Source: Thermosporothrix hazakensis (GTDB taxonomy: Bacteria; Chloroflexota; Ktedonobacteria; Ktedonobacterales; Ktedonobacteraceae). From it: 64,000 nucleotides of DNA. Under the pieces are notes generated by a model. It was given only the letters and a program-made list of their open reading frames with translations. It was not told the origin of the DNA and searched no databases. The stretch is from contig NZ_QKUF01000026.1 of NCBI RefSeq assembly GCF_003253565.1, forward strand, positions 18,081 through 82,080, in the 5' to 3' direction. Shown piece by piece: positions 1-7,425 of the stretch (positions are counted from its first letter, which is position 1; every line of letters starts with the position of its first letter). A program made the position numbers and the translations under genes.

Positions 1-319
1 CTTTTTCAACGATCTTAGCGCTTATCTTTTTAGAATTGGTAGGAGGTGTTTCATCCAATGCACCCACAGAGAGGTCAAGACCCAACAACATTGGAGGTAT
101 ATTAAGAATCTCCGCAAGTACCGCTCGTCTTCTCATGTCCTTTGGTACTATCCCTTCTTCGATGCAATAAATGGTGTTAACGTCAACTGACTTACCACGT
201 AACGCTTCACCATATAATTTAGCTACTATTTCTACACTCCAACCTTTTTCTATTCGTGCAGCTCTTATTATTTTCCCTATCTCTTTATTAGAGAGGGAAC
301 TTTCTTGAGAAAGCAACAC
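1..319 (-). CDS. XRE-family regulator, copy A (3' part beyond window)
   Basis: Only the N-terminal ~106 residues are inside the window; the frame is open to the left edge. It starts with GTG at 319, about 7 bases after a G-rich ribosome binding site (AAGGGGG). The visible part is a helix-turn-helix of the XRE type (motifs such as EIGKIIRAAR, LYGEALRGKSV, MRRRAVLAEILNIPP). It aligns along its length with the N-terminus of the complete regulator at 947-2188, at roughly half identity by eye, so the two are paralogues. It diverges from the 112-residue gene at 526 and probably regulates it through the shared intergenic region. Whether it also has the TPR-like C-terminal part of copy B cannot be seen. 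Confidence 0.75.
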   Translation of the reverse strand, partial: MLLSQESSLSNKEIGKIIRAARIEKGWSVEIVAKLYGEALRGKSVDVNTIYCIEEGIVPKDMRRRAVLAEILNIPPMLLGLDLSVGALDETPPTNSKKISAKIVEK

Positions 320-357
320 TTTTCAACCCCCTTGTTGTCTTATTCGGTAATAAGTAT

Positions 358-508
358 AGCGTTGCTTTCTTTTTTTGTAAATTCCAAAAAACCGGTTGAT
401 TACATTCCGTTTTTGGAATTATCCTCATGTCCTTGATTTACAATACTATTTGCAGTAGACCGACATATAAACACTTGCTTGCTATACATCATGAAACATT
501 GCAACGCT
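358..508. promoter_or_regulatory. Divergent control region A with nested inverted repeats
   Basis: Between regulator A and the gene at 526 there are three nested inverted repeats. The outer pair is AGCGTTGC (358-365) with GCAACGCT (501-508). The middle pair is TTGTAAA (375-381) with TTTACAA (437-443). The inner pair is AATTCCAAAAA (380-390) with TTTTTGGAATT (410-420), an 11-bp perfect pair. The outer and middle pairs recur at matching places in region B (2220-2372), but the inner pair there has a different sequence. It most likely holds the divergent promoters and regulator operators; exact -35 and -10 boxes are not clear. Confidence 0.5.
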
Positions 509-617
509 GATTTCAAGGGGGGCTCATGGCAAACATGTTAAGAACGATATTCTTGAGGGAAGATCTAAAGCCGCTAGAAGAGCGATTCCTGCTCTTTCTG
601 GGATGCCGCTTAGATGG
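437..617 (+). repeat. Near-identical repeat, copy A (pairs with 2301-2483)
   Basis: This 181-base stretch covers the leader and first 92 bases of the gene at 526. It matches 2301-2483 with about five substitutions and one length change in a run of G (6 against 8). Similarity drops sharply on both sides, upstream into the copy-specific palindromes and downstream within the coding sequence. Confidence 0.85.
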
Positions 618-864
618 ATGCCCCGGTGAAGGAAAATCCGTTGTTCATTTGCCGCAAGAAGCTACCCGGCTTTCCGAAAGCAGAACCCCGATGAAAGACT
701 TGCGGCTTGTGTACTTTCCCCTCAGCAACGTCACCATAAAAGAGATATACAATGTTTATTGCCAGCTCAGCAAGATCATGATCTCTCCTCGTGATCTTAC
801 CGCTTACAGAATATTGATAGATGAATGGCAGAAAGAAAGCCCGATGGAGGACACGTATAGATAG
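526..864 (+). CDS. Unknown 112-residue protein, copy A
   Basis: I do not recognise the family. The protein is soluble, with no signal peptide or membrane span. It begins MANMLRTIFLREDLKPLEER and has a short cysteine pair (CRLDGC) near residues 27-32. A run of six G directly before CTCATG serves as ribosome binding site. The N-terminal 30 residues are almost identical to the paralogue at 2392, while the rest has diverged to about half identity. It is divergent from regulator A. In the copy at 2392 a further gene starts within the last codons; here the matching ATG has decayed to ATA and no downstream gene follows, so the cassette appears truncated on this side. Confidence 0.65.
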   Translation: MANMLRTIFLREDLKPLEERFLLFLGCRLDGCPGEGKSVVHLPQEATRLSESRTPMKDLRLVYFPLSNVTIKEIYNVYCQLSKIMISPRDLTAYRILIDEWQKESPMEDTYR

Positions 865-914
865 CGAAGGAGCCAACCTGAGACACCCATTCTCCGCGAT
901 CAGGCCCAGTATAG

Positions 915-940
915 AGGGAGTAGTTTTTCTGCTACTCCCT
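915..940. terminator. Bidirectional hairpin between convergent genes
   Basis: A 9-bp perfect stem, AGGGAGTAG (915-923) with CTACTCCCT (932-940), lies between the stop of the 112-residue gene and the stop of regulator B. The T-rich loop and the pyrimidine-rich 3' flank fit a terminator serving both directions. Confidence 0.6.
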
Positions 941-946
941 TGTCTC

Positions 947-2188
947 CTAGAATATGTCTACAAGTTCATTAAAGAGGATCAAAACTCCTAACTCAGCTAC
1001 GGCCTCGCTGTTCCCATAAGAAGATTCTTTAAGCTTTTCATACAACACCTTCATAGTGGGGAGATGAACGAAGGTTCGCATATTAAACATATTATTTACA
1101 GCCTCTTTAGCTGTCTCTGTGGCTACTTCATAATAGCCCTGTGAGAAAAAGGCTTGTGATCTTAACAGATTACAGTTCAGTACGACATACTGATTAAATC
1201 GCTTCTTGTCTGGATGTTTTTCTTCCTCTAACTCATCTGCTATTTCAAGCGTCTGATGGGCATTCTGAAGATTTTTGACCGGGGCTTCAATAGCTCCTTT
1301 CCCTTGCATTTGTAGATAAAAGCTACGGGTATTAGCAAGAGTGTAAAGCGCCGCCGTTTCCAGTGGCCCTTGATCCTCTCGAACAAGCATTTCACTCTTA
1401 TCAATAAACTTTCTCCCCTGCTTGTAGCCTTCCTGAGTTCGAGCAATGCGGACCTGGGCAAGCCCATACAAAGCCATTATACGGCCTATCACGTGTGGAG
1501 GAAGAGGAGTGGAAAGAGCCTTATTATATGCTGCTCCCAGGTATTGGCAAGCAGGTTTGAGGTCACGTCTATCGAAAAGATATTCTCCCTTTCTATACAA
1601 TGCGATTGTTTCCAGATCGTCAAGCTCCTCATCTTTTGCCAGACGAACAACTTTTGAGAGGTGGTCAAGCGCCTTATTGTGATACCCCAGTTCACCACAG
1701 ATATAAGCTACTCTCATATGGCATGAACATAACAATTTTTTGGCATACTCTTTTTGTGGACTGGTCATGTACAAGACATTGCGATGGAGCAACTCTATCT
1801 TTCCAGACAGATCTTTTAGCGCTTTGTGAGGGTCTTTTGCCCCTTGTTCCCAGTAAACCATTAACAATTTTTCAATTCCATTGAGGTTAACCTTCTTTGT
1901 GGGGCTTATCAGCATCTCATCTTGCAAACCAGAAAGCCCGAGCGCTGCGGGTGGGATGTCAAGAAGCCTTGCTAAAACTGCACGTCTTTTCATATCTTGT
2001 GGTATTTCCCCCTTTTCTATCTGGTAAATTGCATCAGAAGAAACGGGCTTTCCTTTGATCGCCGTTCCGTAAAGTTTCCCTAAAAATTCCGCACTCCATT
2101 TCTTGCCTTTACGTGCCTTCTTGATAATTTCACCTATCTCCTCACGGTTTGAAATAGGATTTTCTGGAGAATGCAATGCCATCATCAA
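947..2188 (-). CDS. XRE regulator with TPR-like sensor region, copy B
   Basis: A 413-residue cytoplasmic regulator. Residues ~15-75 form an XRE-type helix-turn-helix, and a helical, tetratricopeptide-like region fills most of the remainder. HTH plus TPR is the layout of RRNPP-type peptide-sensing regulators (Rgg, PlcR, PrgX class), so control by a small ligand is possible, but no peptide gene is evident. It starts at an ATGATGATG triplet; AAGGTGG lies just upstream and best fits the second or third ATG. It diverges from the gene at 2392 across a region with nested inverted repeats, which makes that gene and those after it its probable targets. It is paralogous to the partial regulator at 1-319. 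Confidence 0.75.
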   Translation of the reverse strand: MMMALHSPENPISNREEIGEIIKKARKGKKWSAEFLGKLYGTAIKGKPVSSDAIYQIEKGEIPQDMKRRAVLARLLDIPPAALGLSGLQDEMLISPTKKVNLNGIEKLLMVYWEQGAKDPHKALKDLSGKIELLHRNVLYMTSPQKEYAKKLLCSCHMRVAYICGELGYHNKALDHLSKVVRLAKDEELDDLETIALYRKGEYLFDRRDLKPACQYLGAAYNKALSTPLPPHVIGRIMALYGLAQVRIARTQEGYKQGRKFIDKSEMLVREDQGPLETAALYTLANTRSFYLQMQGKGAIEAPVKNLQNAHQTLEIADELEEEKHPDKKRFNQYVVLNCNLLRSQAFFSQGYYEVATETAKEAVNNMFNMRTFVHLPTMKVLYEKLKESSYGNSEAVAELGVLILFNELVDIF

Positions 2189-2219
2189 CCACCTTGTTGA
2201 CTATTTTTATCTCAATTAT

Positions 2220-2372
2220 AGCGTTGCACGTTTATCTTGTAAATCCGAGGAGATATCATATTTACATCCCTATTAACTCGGTTTTTAAAATAGGGTCTGT
2301 TTTACAATACTATTTGCAGTAGACCGACATATAAATGCTTGCTTGATATACATTATGAAACATTGCAACGCT
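2220..2372. promoter_or_regulatory. Divergent control region B with nested inverted repeats
   Basis: This is the counterpart of region A. AGCGTTGC (2220-2227) pairs with GCAACGCT (2365-2372), and TTGTAAA (2237-2243) pairs with TTTACAA (2301-2307). The spacing of the TTGTAAA pair is nearly the same in both copies (71 and 69 bases overall). The innermost palindrome differs from copy A: CCCTATT (2268-2274) with AATAGGG (2289-2295). This fits shared promoter elements plus copy-specific operators. Confidence 0.5.
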
Positions 2373-2483
2373 GATTTCAAGGGGGGGGCTCATGGCAAAC
2401 ATGTTAAGAACGATATTCTTGAGGGAAGATCTAAAGCCGCTAGAAGAGCAATTCCTGCTCTTTCTGGGATGCCGCTTAGATGG
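2301..2483 (+). repeat. Near-identical repeat, copy B (pairs with 437-617)
   Basis: This is the second copy of the leader plus the start of the 112-residue gene. It has eight G in the ribosome-binding run where copy A has six. The sharp edges suggest recent gene conversion or recombination between the two cassettes. Confidence 0.85.
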
Positions 2484-2730
2484 TTGTCCTGGCGAGGGGA
2501 AAAGTATCGTTATCCTACCAATCGATGCCGAAAGAGTGCCGAAAGAACGCACCCCATTGAAAGAACTAAGGGAGATTATATTCCCTGACCATCATGTGAT
2601 TATACGTGAATCACATGAATACTATAGTAGATTAAGCAAGCTTATTATTTCATCAGTGGATATTATCGCGTACACGCTGTTAGTTGCAAACTGGGATAAA
2701 GACCTCCCTAAAAGGGGGCACTATGGATAG
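2392..2730 (+). CDS. Unknown 112-residue protein, copy B
   Basis: Paralogue of the gene at 526, of the same length and with the same MANMLRTIFLREDLKPLEE opening; the C-terminal two thirds have diverged. No known domain is recognised. An eight-G run plus CTC precedes the ATG as ribosome binding site. Its last eight bases overlap the start of the next gene at 2723, so it is the first gene of a translationally coupled run (2392, 2723, 2950, 3195, 3739). It diverges from regulator B, its likely controller. Confidence 0.7.
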   Translation: MANMLRTIFLREDLKPLEEQFLLFLGCRLDGCPGEGKSIVILPIDAERVPKERTPLKELREIIFPDHHVIIRESHEYYSRLSKLIISSVDIIAYTLLVANWDKDLPKRGHYG

Positions 2731-2953
2731 CGAAGTAACCAGGTTAAAACAGCAGATTGAACAAGAATATCAAGCAATGAAGGAAGGGCTCACGGGGCTT
2801 TCCAGTGTCGCCCGACATCAAATCATCTACCAGCGCTATGAGAACATCTACCAGTATATGGCGAAGCTGGAAAAGCTGGTAGGGGAAGAACCGGCCCGCG
2901 TCGCTGTGGTGACGATAGCTGATCGGGTGATTGAAGGAAGGGGTGAAGTTTGA
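2723..2953 (+). CDS. Small unknown protein with helical character (76 aa)
   Basis: Not recognised. I chose ATG 2723 because AAAAGGGGG lies 4 bases upstream and the start overlaps the end of the previous gene; an upstream ATG at 2684 lacks a binding site. The protein is charged and mostly helical (MDSEVTRLKQQIEQEYQAMK), with probable coiled-coil in the first 60 residues. It overlaps the next gene by four bases. Confidence 0.65.
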   Translation: MDSEVTRLKQQIEQEYQAMKEGLTGLSSVARHQIIYQRYENIYQYMAKLEKLVGEEPARVAVVTIADRVIEGRGEV

Positions 2954-3204
2954 ACGGAATCAAGTCACAGAAACCACCCGGCTTTGATGAGCGAGGGCGT
3001 TGGCACCTGACACTCTCCGATTGGGAGCTTGTCGCCATACAGGACGCGCTGTTCTGGCGGCTCTCCCTGCTTCAACAGCAGTATCCGAACCCGACAGAGG
3101 AACATCGGTACCTTGCCTATCTGCTTGAAAGTGTTCGAAATCGGATTGGGCTACTTTTGCAGTTGTCTGGATTGACAGATCAGGAGAAAGATTTGTGGAA
3201 ATGA
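2950..3204 (+). CDS. Small unknown protein, TTG start (84 aa)
   Basis: Not recognised. The frame opens with TTG at 2950, overlapping the TGA of the previous gene, and GGGGTGAAG just upstream can act as binding site. The protein is soluble and helical with no cysteine. It is part of the overlapping five-gene run and probably made by coupled translation. Confidence 0.6.
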   Translation: MNGIKSQKPPGFDERGRWHLTLSDWELVAIQDALFWRLSLLQQQYPNPTEEHRYLAYLLESVRNRIGLLLQLSGLTDQEKDLWK

Positions 3205-3749
3205 GGATACTCACCCAGGAAGAGCGTGAACAGGCAACGGCCCGCGCTCATCGGGCAATGCAACGACACTATCTGCTGTCTTGTACACGTTACGCGAATG
3301 CCATTTCGCGTGACGAGAGAGCTATGTGGGCACAGGAGGCAAAAGATGCATTATCCTACCTTCGTTATCACACCATCCCGGTACAGGGACAGGAGGGCTA
3401 TCTGATGCCGCAGAACTTCAGGCCGTTTTACATCCCGGAGCAACACGTTATTCATCGTGTCTTCAGTTTTGACCTGACCAAAGAAAGGCCCGTTTTGCGA
3501 AAGCACCACATAAAGGTGAAACCCTATAGGGAAAAAGGGCTCACCCCGGAGGGCACACCCACCTATGGCTATTTTTCCCTGTTCCTTCCACAGACGGTCC
3601 GGCTCGAACAGCACACGGAAGAGAAGGACGACGATATGTACTGTCAATTATGGGAAGGGGAAAAGAAGATAGGGACAATTGTCCGGCCATCGCGCTTTGT
3701 TGTCTTCCATCTGGTTTGGGAAAAAGAGGAGGTGCAAAATGAGGCATGA
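3195..3749 (+). CDS. Unknown protein (184 aa)
   Basis: Not recognised. Two starts are possible: GTG 3195, with AGGAG eight bases upstream, or ATG 3201, which forms an ATGA overlap with the previous stop. The N-terminal 60 residues are helical and rich in Arg and Ala; the rest looks like beta structure with many aromatic and basic residues. No signal peptide or membrane span. It overlaps the following gene at 3739. Confidence 0.65.
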   Translation: MEMRILTQEEREQATARAHRAMQRHYLLSCTRYANAISRDERAMWAQEAKDALSYLRYHTIPVQGQEGYLMPQNFRPFYIPEQHVIHRVFSFDLTKERPVLRKHHIKVKPYREKGLTPEGTPTYGYFSLFLPQTVRLEQHTEEKDDDMYCQLWEGEKKIGTIVRPSRFVVFHLVWEKEEVQNEA

Positions 3750-4188
3750 ATCCCCCATGAACCCGGTTCCACTCCGATCTGATGCCCGTGACACGGCTCT
3801 CTATCCACCAGAAAAGCTAGTGGATAGGAAAGCGAGAACCCGCACCGTGCCCGGTATGTTTATCGGGGTGATCGAATATCTCCGTCATGCCGGCTGTGAG
3901 GTGACACCCAGTGCCGACAGGGAGCAAATGACGCTGGTCTATCCAGAGGGAACCATCAGCCAGTATCAGGGCGTCCCCATGACATCGCCTGAATACAAGA
4001 TCACATTGCCCAACGGCGATGTGTTGACAGAGGCATATCAGAGATGTGGGTTGGTCTACCTCTATATGGATGAGGAGAAGTTGGAGGACTTCCTGAACAG
4101 ACATCCAGATATACAACGACTGGACGCCGAGGAGCGAAGAAAGTGGGGGAAGGAGCGAAAACCCGAGAAGAAAACTCCCTCTTTTTAA
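3739..4188 (+). CDS. Unknown protein (149 aa), last gene of the small-gene run
   Basis: Not recognised. ATG 3739 is preceded by the strong binding site AGGAGGTG and overlaps the end of the previous gene. The protein is soluble, with a basic tail (KERKPEKK). It is followed at once by a strong terminator, which makes 2392-4188 one transcription unit. Confidence 0.65.
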   Translation: MRHESPMNPVPLRSDARDTALYPPEKLVDRKARTRTVPGMFIGVIEYLRHAGCEVTPSADREQMTLVYPEGTISQYQGVPMTSPEYKITLPNGDVLTEAYQRCGLVYLYMDEEKLEDFLNRHPDIQRLDAEERRKWGKERKPEKKTPSF

Positions 4189-4206
4189 CTGTCGGGCTAT
4201 CCGGTG

Positions 4207-4253
4207 GAAGCCCCGGGAGACTCCTCCCTCTGCCTCTTCCCGGGGCTTCTTTT
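4207..4253 (+). terminator. Rho-independent terminator
   Basis: A 12-bp perfect stem, GAAGCCCCGGGA (4207-4218) with TCCCGGGGCTTC (4238-4249), is followed by a short T run. It ends the small-gene operon. Confidence 0.85.
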
Positions 4254-4291
4254 CAGACCAACTCGGATATCCTTTACACTGCCTTTTGCTG

Positions 4292-4338
4292 GCAAGCCCG
4301 TATGAGCGACCCTATCAACCCCCTGCGGGCTTGCTTTT
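4292..4338. terminator. Second terminator hairpin, possibly bidirectional
   Basis: GCAAGCCCG (4292-4300) pairs with CGGGCTTGC (4326-4334) and is followed by TTTT on the plus strand. It lies just past the stop of the minus-strand HTH gene (4348), so it may end that gene and back up the previous terminator. Confidence 0.6.
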
Positions 4339-4347
4339 CAAAATAAG

Positions 4348-4551
4348 TTACTGCTTGCTACCCGGTTTGTTGCTTGTTCGGTCTAGATAGTCCTGAAGGG
4401 CGGCACGACTTACCCGCCACTCTTTATTGTTTATTTTGTGAGCTGTTATTGTACCTTGTCTGAGCATTTTTTGTACAGCTTTCTTGTTGAGTCGTAGAAT
4501 GTCACATAAATCCTCAACGGTTAACATTGGCTCTGGCTTTTCCGGTTCCAC
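4348..4551 (-). CDS. Small excisionase-like HTH protein
   Basis: A 67-residue protein that is essentially one MerR/excisionase-type helix-turn-helix (HTH_17): LTVEDLCDILRLNKKAVQKM, then a short wing ending in WRVSRAALQDYL. GTG 4551 is the start, with GGGGG about 8 bases upstream. Such proteins act as excisionases of mobile elements or as small repressors. No recombinase is in the window, so a repressor of the divergent genes at 4834-5570 is as likely. Confidence 0.75.
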   Translation of the reverse strand: MEPEKPEPMLTVEDLCDILRLNKKAVQKMLRQGTITAHKINNKEWRVSRAALQDYLDRTSNKPGSKQ

Positions 4552-4622
4552 CTTTGGTACCCCCTTCCTTTTTTACTATTGTAAGTCTTCTCCTTTTAAA
4601 GATCAACAAAACGAACCCCAAA

Positions 4623-4674
4623 ATAACTTAAGATAACTTAAAGGGTTGAAAAATAACCAGAAAGATCTTATACT
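4623..4674 (+). promoter_or_regulatory. Promoter with tandem ATAACTTAA repeats
   Basis: TTGAAA (4646-4651) and TATACT (4669-4674) are separated by 17 bases, a good sigma70-type promoter for the genes at 4834 and 5268. Directly upstream, ATAACTTAA occurs twice (4623-4631 and 4633-4641) with a 10-base period, placing both on the same face of the helix. This is a plausible operator for the neighbouring HTH protein. Confidence 0.55.
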
Positions 4675-4723
4675 GTCTGTAGAACTTGCAGAAAGAGGAG
4701 GTAAGAGCAAGACAAGAGCAAAA

Positions 4724-4748
4724 AAAACCGCCTGCTGTCACAGGCGGT
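4724..4748 (-). terminator. Hairpin with T tract on the minus strand
   Basis: CCGCCTG pairs with CAGGCGG around a 6-base loop, with a run of A on its plus-strand 5' side, so on the minus strand it reads as a stem followed by a T run. It lies in the leader of the plus-strand gene at 4834. It may block minus-strand read-through toward the HTH gene. Confidence 0.4.
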
Positions 4749-4833
4749 TGACAGAAGAGTGGTAAAAAAACGTACTAAAGCCTCTTCCAGTGCTATCGTA
4801 GCACGTGGCGGGGGCAGTTGGCAAGGAGGAGCA

Positions 4834-5271
4834 ATGATGCTGAAACACGCAAGGTTGGTAGCGATGGAGCCATTTAAAACGGTTATCGGGTATTCAACGA
4901 TTGTATCCGGCAGTGACGCATTCCAGGGTGGTTACCGCGTCGGTGCGGCTTACTACAACCGTCATTTTCGCGGTAAGCCAATGGACGCAGAGGAAACACA
5001 CGCGTTTCTGTTGGAACGCATGATTTCACAGATAGAAACACGTGATAATCGATTCCAGGAATGGAATTTCGGCTTTCTCCTGGGATTTTCACACGCGATT
5101 GTAGCGAGTGAGGATGCGACGAAGCGGCTGCTTGAGGTATCAATTTACTTTGACCCTCAGGAATATAACCTGAAAGCTTGCCTGCTTCACTATCGGCACG
5201 TTTGGGCTCAACTTCATGATTGTCAGATATGCCGGTCATGTGGAAAGAAGGAAGCGAGAGGGGAGAAATGA
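4834..5271 (+). CDS. Unknown protein with C-terminal CxxC pair (145 aa)
   Basis: Not recognised. ATG 4834 is chosen because AAGGAGGAG stands directly upstream; a GTG at 4759 in the same frame has no binding site. The protein is soluble, with aromatic-rich segments and a cysteine cluster at the C-terminus (CQICRSCGKK) that could bind zinc. It overlaps the next gene by the four bases ATGA. Confidence 0.65.
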   Translation: MMLKHARLVAMEPFKTVIGYSTIVSGSDAFQGGYRVGAAYYNRHFRGKPMDAEETHAFLLERMISQIETRDNRFQEWNFGFLLGFSHAIVASEDATKRLLEVSIYFDPQEYNLKACLLHYRHVWAQLHDCQICRSCGKKEARGEK

Positions 5272-5570
5272 AGTTACGACATGGCGGGTTCACTTTGGTG
5301 CAGAAACCAAACGGAGACATGGCTATCGCTGCTCTCATTCGGGATGAGCATGATCAAGTGGTAGCAATCTTGTTTGAGCCCTCTTTAGCGGAGGTAGTGG
5401 TGTTGGCCCCCCTTTTCCGGGAAGCAGCAGCTCTTATCGAGAGCCTCGTGCAGGCCGGAAAGCTCACCCCACACCTGGAGGGGCGGGCAAAAGAAATCGT
5501 TTCCCGGCTAGCGATTGCCAGACAATTCTACACCGAGCCACCACAGGCGACCACACCTGCGCAAGAATAG
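5268..5570 (+). CDS. Small unknown protein (100 aa)
   Basis: Not recognised. ATG 5268 follows GAGGGGAGAA and overlaps the TGA of the previous gene, showing translational coupling. The N-terminal half looks like beta structure, followed by one or two helices and a Pro/Thr-rich tail. A GC-rich stem (5578-5598) follows. Confidence 0.65.
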   Translation: MKLRHGGFTLVQKPNGDMAIAALIRDEHDQVVAILFEPSLAEVVVLAPLFREAAALIESLVQAGKLTPHLEGRAKEIVSRLAIARQFYTEPPQATTPAQE

Positions 5571-5577
5571 ACGTATC

Positions 5578-5598
5578 AGGGCCGGGATTGCCGGCCCT
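5578..5598. terminator. GC-rich hairpin after the small genes
   Basis: AGGGCCGG (5578-5585) and CCGGCCCT (5591-5598) form an 8-bp stem with a 5-base loop just after the stop at 5570. There is no T tract, so termination is uncertain. The rest of 5599-5737, between this and the fumarase stop, shows nothing else clear. Confidence 0.4.
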
Positions 5599-5737
5599 AC
5601 CGTAGAAGTGGCCGGGTACGTTCGGATTTCAAAGAGCGAACATGAATATAACCAAATTGAACAAAGGACTCTATACAGCCGTGCTGAAAATGCCGAGCCG
5701 GGAAAGGCCGGGCTGCGCCGACCCTCCCTTTTTCTGC

Positions 5738-7156
5738 TTAACCGGCAGCGGGTCCCCCCTCAAGCCCGGGCTTTGTCATACTGGCAGGATCAAGAATGCG
5801 GTTCAGTTCTTCCTCTGAGAGATCGGTCTTCTCGCGTGCAACCTCACGGATCGTCTTGCCAGTACGGAAAGCCTCTTTCGAGATTGCTGCCGCCGCATCA
5901 TAGCCAATGACAGGGGCCAGAGATGTACAGATCGCCAGACCTTTCTCGACCATTTCTGGTCCCTTGCTGGTTGCCTTCAGTCCCTTGACGCACTGCTCGG
6001 TGAAGTTCCGCACAGCAGCAGCAAGCAGGCTGATCGATTGCAGCAGGTTGTAGGCTGCAACCGGGAGCATCACATTCAACTCGAAATTTCCCGATTGCCC
6101 GGCAACAGTAATAGTTGTATGGTTACCAATCACCTGAGCGCAGACCATACAGAGCGACTCGGCAATGACCGGATTGACTTTCCCGGGCATAATCGAGCTT
6201 CCAGGCTGCACAGCAGGAATTTCCAGCTCACCGAAGCCTGCACGGGGCCCGGAACCAAGCCAGCGAATATCATTGGCAATCTTCATCAGGCTGACTGCCA
6301 GCGTGTTCAGCGCGCCGCTGGCCTCTACCACACCATCGATCGTGCTCTGCGCCTGAAAATGGTTGCTGGTCTCGCGAATCTCGACACCATTCATCTCGCT
6401 CAAGCGCCTGCATACGCGAGCCGAGAACTCTGGATGGGTGTTGACTCCGGTGCCAACTGCCGTCCCGCCAAGCGCAATCTCAGAGAGTTCTTGCTGTGCA
6501 TGGCGCAAGCGGGCAATACCACGCTCTGCCTGTCCCGCATAGCCCAGAAACTCCTGGCCCAGACGAATCGGGGTAGCGTCCTGCAAATGGGTGCGCCCGG
6601 TCTTGACCACATCCATAAACGCATCAGCTTTTTCCTGCATTGCCGCTTTCAATTCCTCCAGGGCAGGAATAAGCTGTTGCTCAATGCTCACCAGAGCAGA
6701 GACATGAATAGAAGAGGGGATAACATCATTTGAGGACTGGCCGAAGTTCACATGATCGTTTGGGTGTACTTTGCGTGACCCACGAGAGCCGCCGAGAAGC
6801 TCGCTGGCCCGATTCGCGATCACCTCATTTGCATTCATATTGGTCGAAGTACCGGAACCGGTCTGGAAAATATCAACGACAAAATGTTCGTCAAACTTGC
6901 CGTCAATCACTTCTTGCGCGGCCTTGACAATAGCCTCCGCGATCTGGTGATCAACGGTTCCCAGTTCCGCATTTGTCTGTGCTGCCGCAAGTTTGATTTG
7001 CCCGATAGCGCGAATAAATTCCCGGGGGAAGCGCAGATCACTGATCGGGAAATTCAGCACAGCACGCTGCGTGCTTGCCCCATAATATGCATTGACAGGT
7101 ACCTGCATCTCGCCCATAGAGTCGCGCTCGATGCGGGTCTGTTGAGTCTGTACCAT
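5738..7156 (-). CDS. fumC: Fumarate hydratase class II
   Basis: Cytosolic, iron-independent fumarase of the TCA cycle, which interconverts fumarate and malate. Its 472 residues match the usual length. The family signature GSSIMPGKVNP is at 319-329, the TGRTHLQDATP segment with catalytic His190 at 187-197, and the N-terminal YYGASTQRA substrate region near 24-32. It stands alone on the minus strand, divergent from the DUF402 gene at 7426. The aspartase/argininosuccinase superfamily shares the signature, but the overall sequence is typical FumC. Confidence 0.95.
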   Translation of the reverse strand: MVQTQQTRIERDSMGEMQVPVNAYYGASTQRAVLNFPISDLRFPREFIRAIGQIKLAAAQTNAELGTVDHQIAEAIVKAAQEVIDGKFDEHFVVDIFQTGSGTSTNMNANEVIANRASELLGGSRGSRKVHPNDHVNFGQSSNDVIPSSIHVSALVSIEQQLIPALEELKAAMQEKADAFMDVVKTGRTHLQDATPIRLGQEFLGYAGQAERGIARLRHAQQELSEIALGGTAVGTGVNTHPEFSARVCRRLSEMNGVEIRETSNHFQAQSTIDGVVEASGALNTLAVSLMKIANDIRWLGSGPRAGFGELEIPAVQPGSSIMPGKVNPVIAESLCMVCAQVIGNHTTITVAGQSGNFELNVMLPVAAYNLLQSISLLAAAVRNFTEQCVKGLKATSKGPEMVEKGLAICTSLAPVIGYDAAAAISKEAFRTGKTIREVAREKTDLSEEELNRILDPASMTKPGLEGGPAAG

Positions 7157-7425
7157 AATTGACTACTCCTCATTGAGTATTTTTTTATGCTTTCTGCATT
7201 ATATCATGGAGAACGACCGACAGATAAAGAGAATGACCAGTTGCAACACAAACCATGCGCTCACACGTACCTGATAATAGAGGGCCTCTTTCACGACCCA
7301 TTCGTCCCGGTTCAGAGAGCCACAGTCCTTCACATTTTCACTATACAGGGCTCCTGGAATCTCAACGGAACGAACAGCTATACGATCAGACAGAACCGAA
7401 CAAGGTACAGCAGAAAGGCTATTGT

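Noticed and set aside
4348..5570. Complete integrative element with excisionase
   Set aside because: The HTH protein is excisionase-like, but no integrase, att repeat or phage gene is present, so only a small regulatory circuit can be supported.
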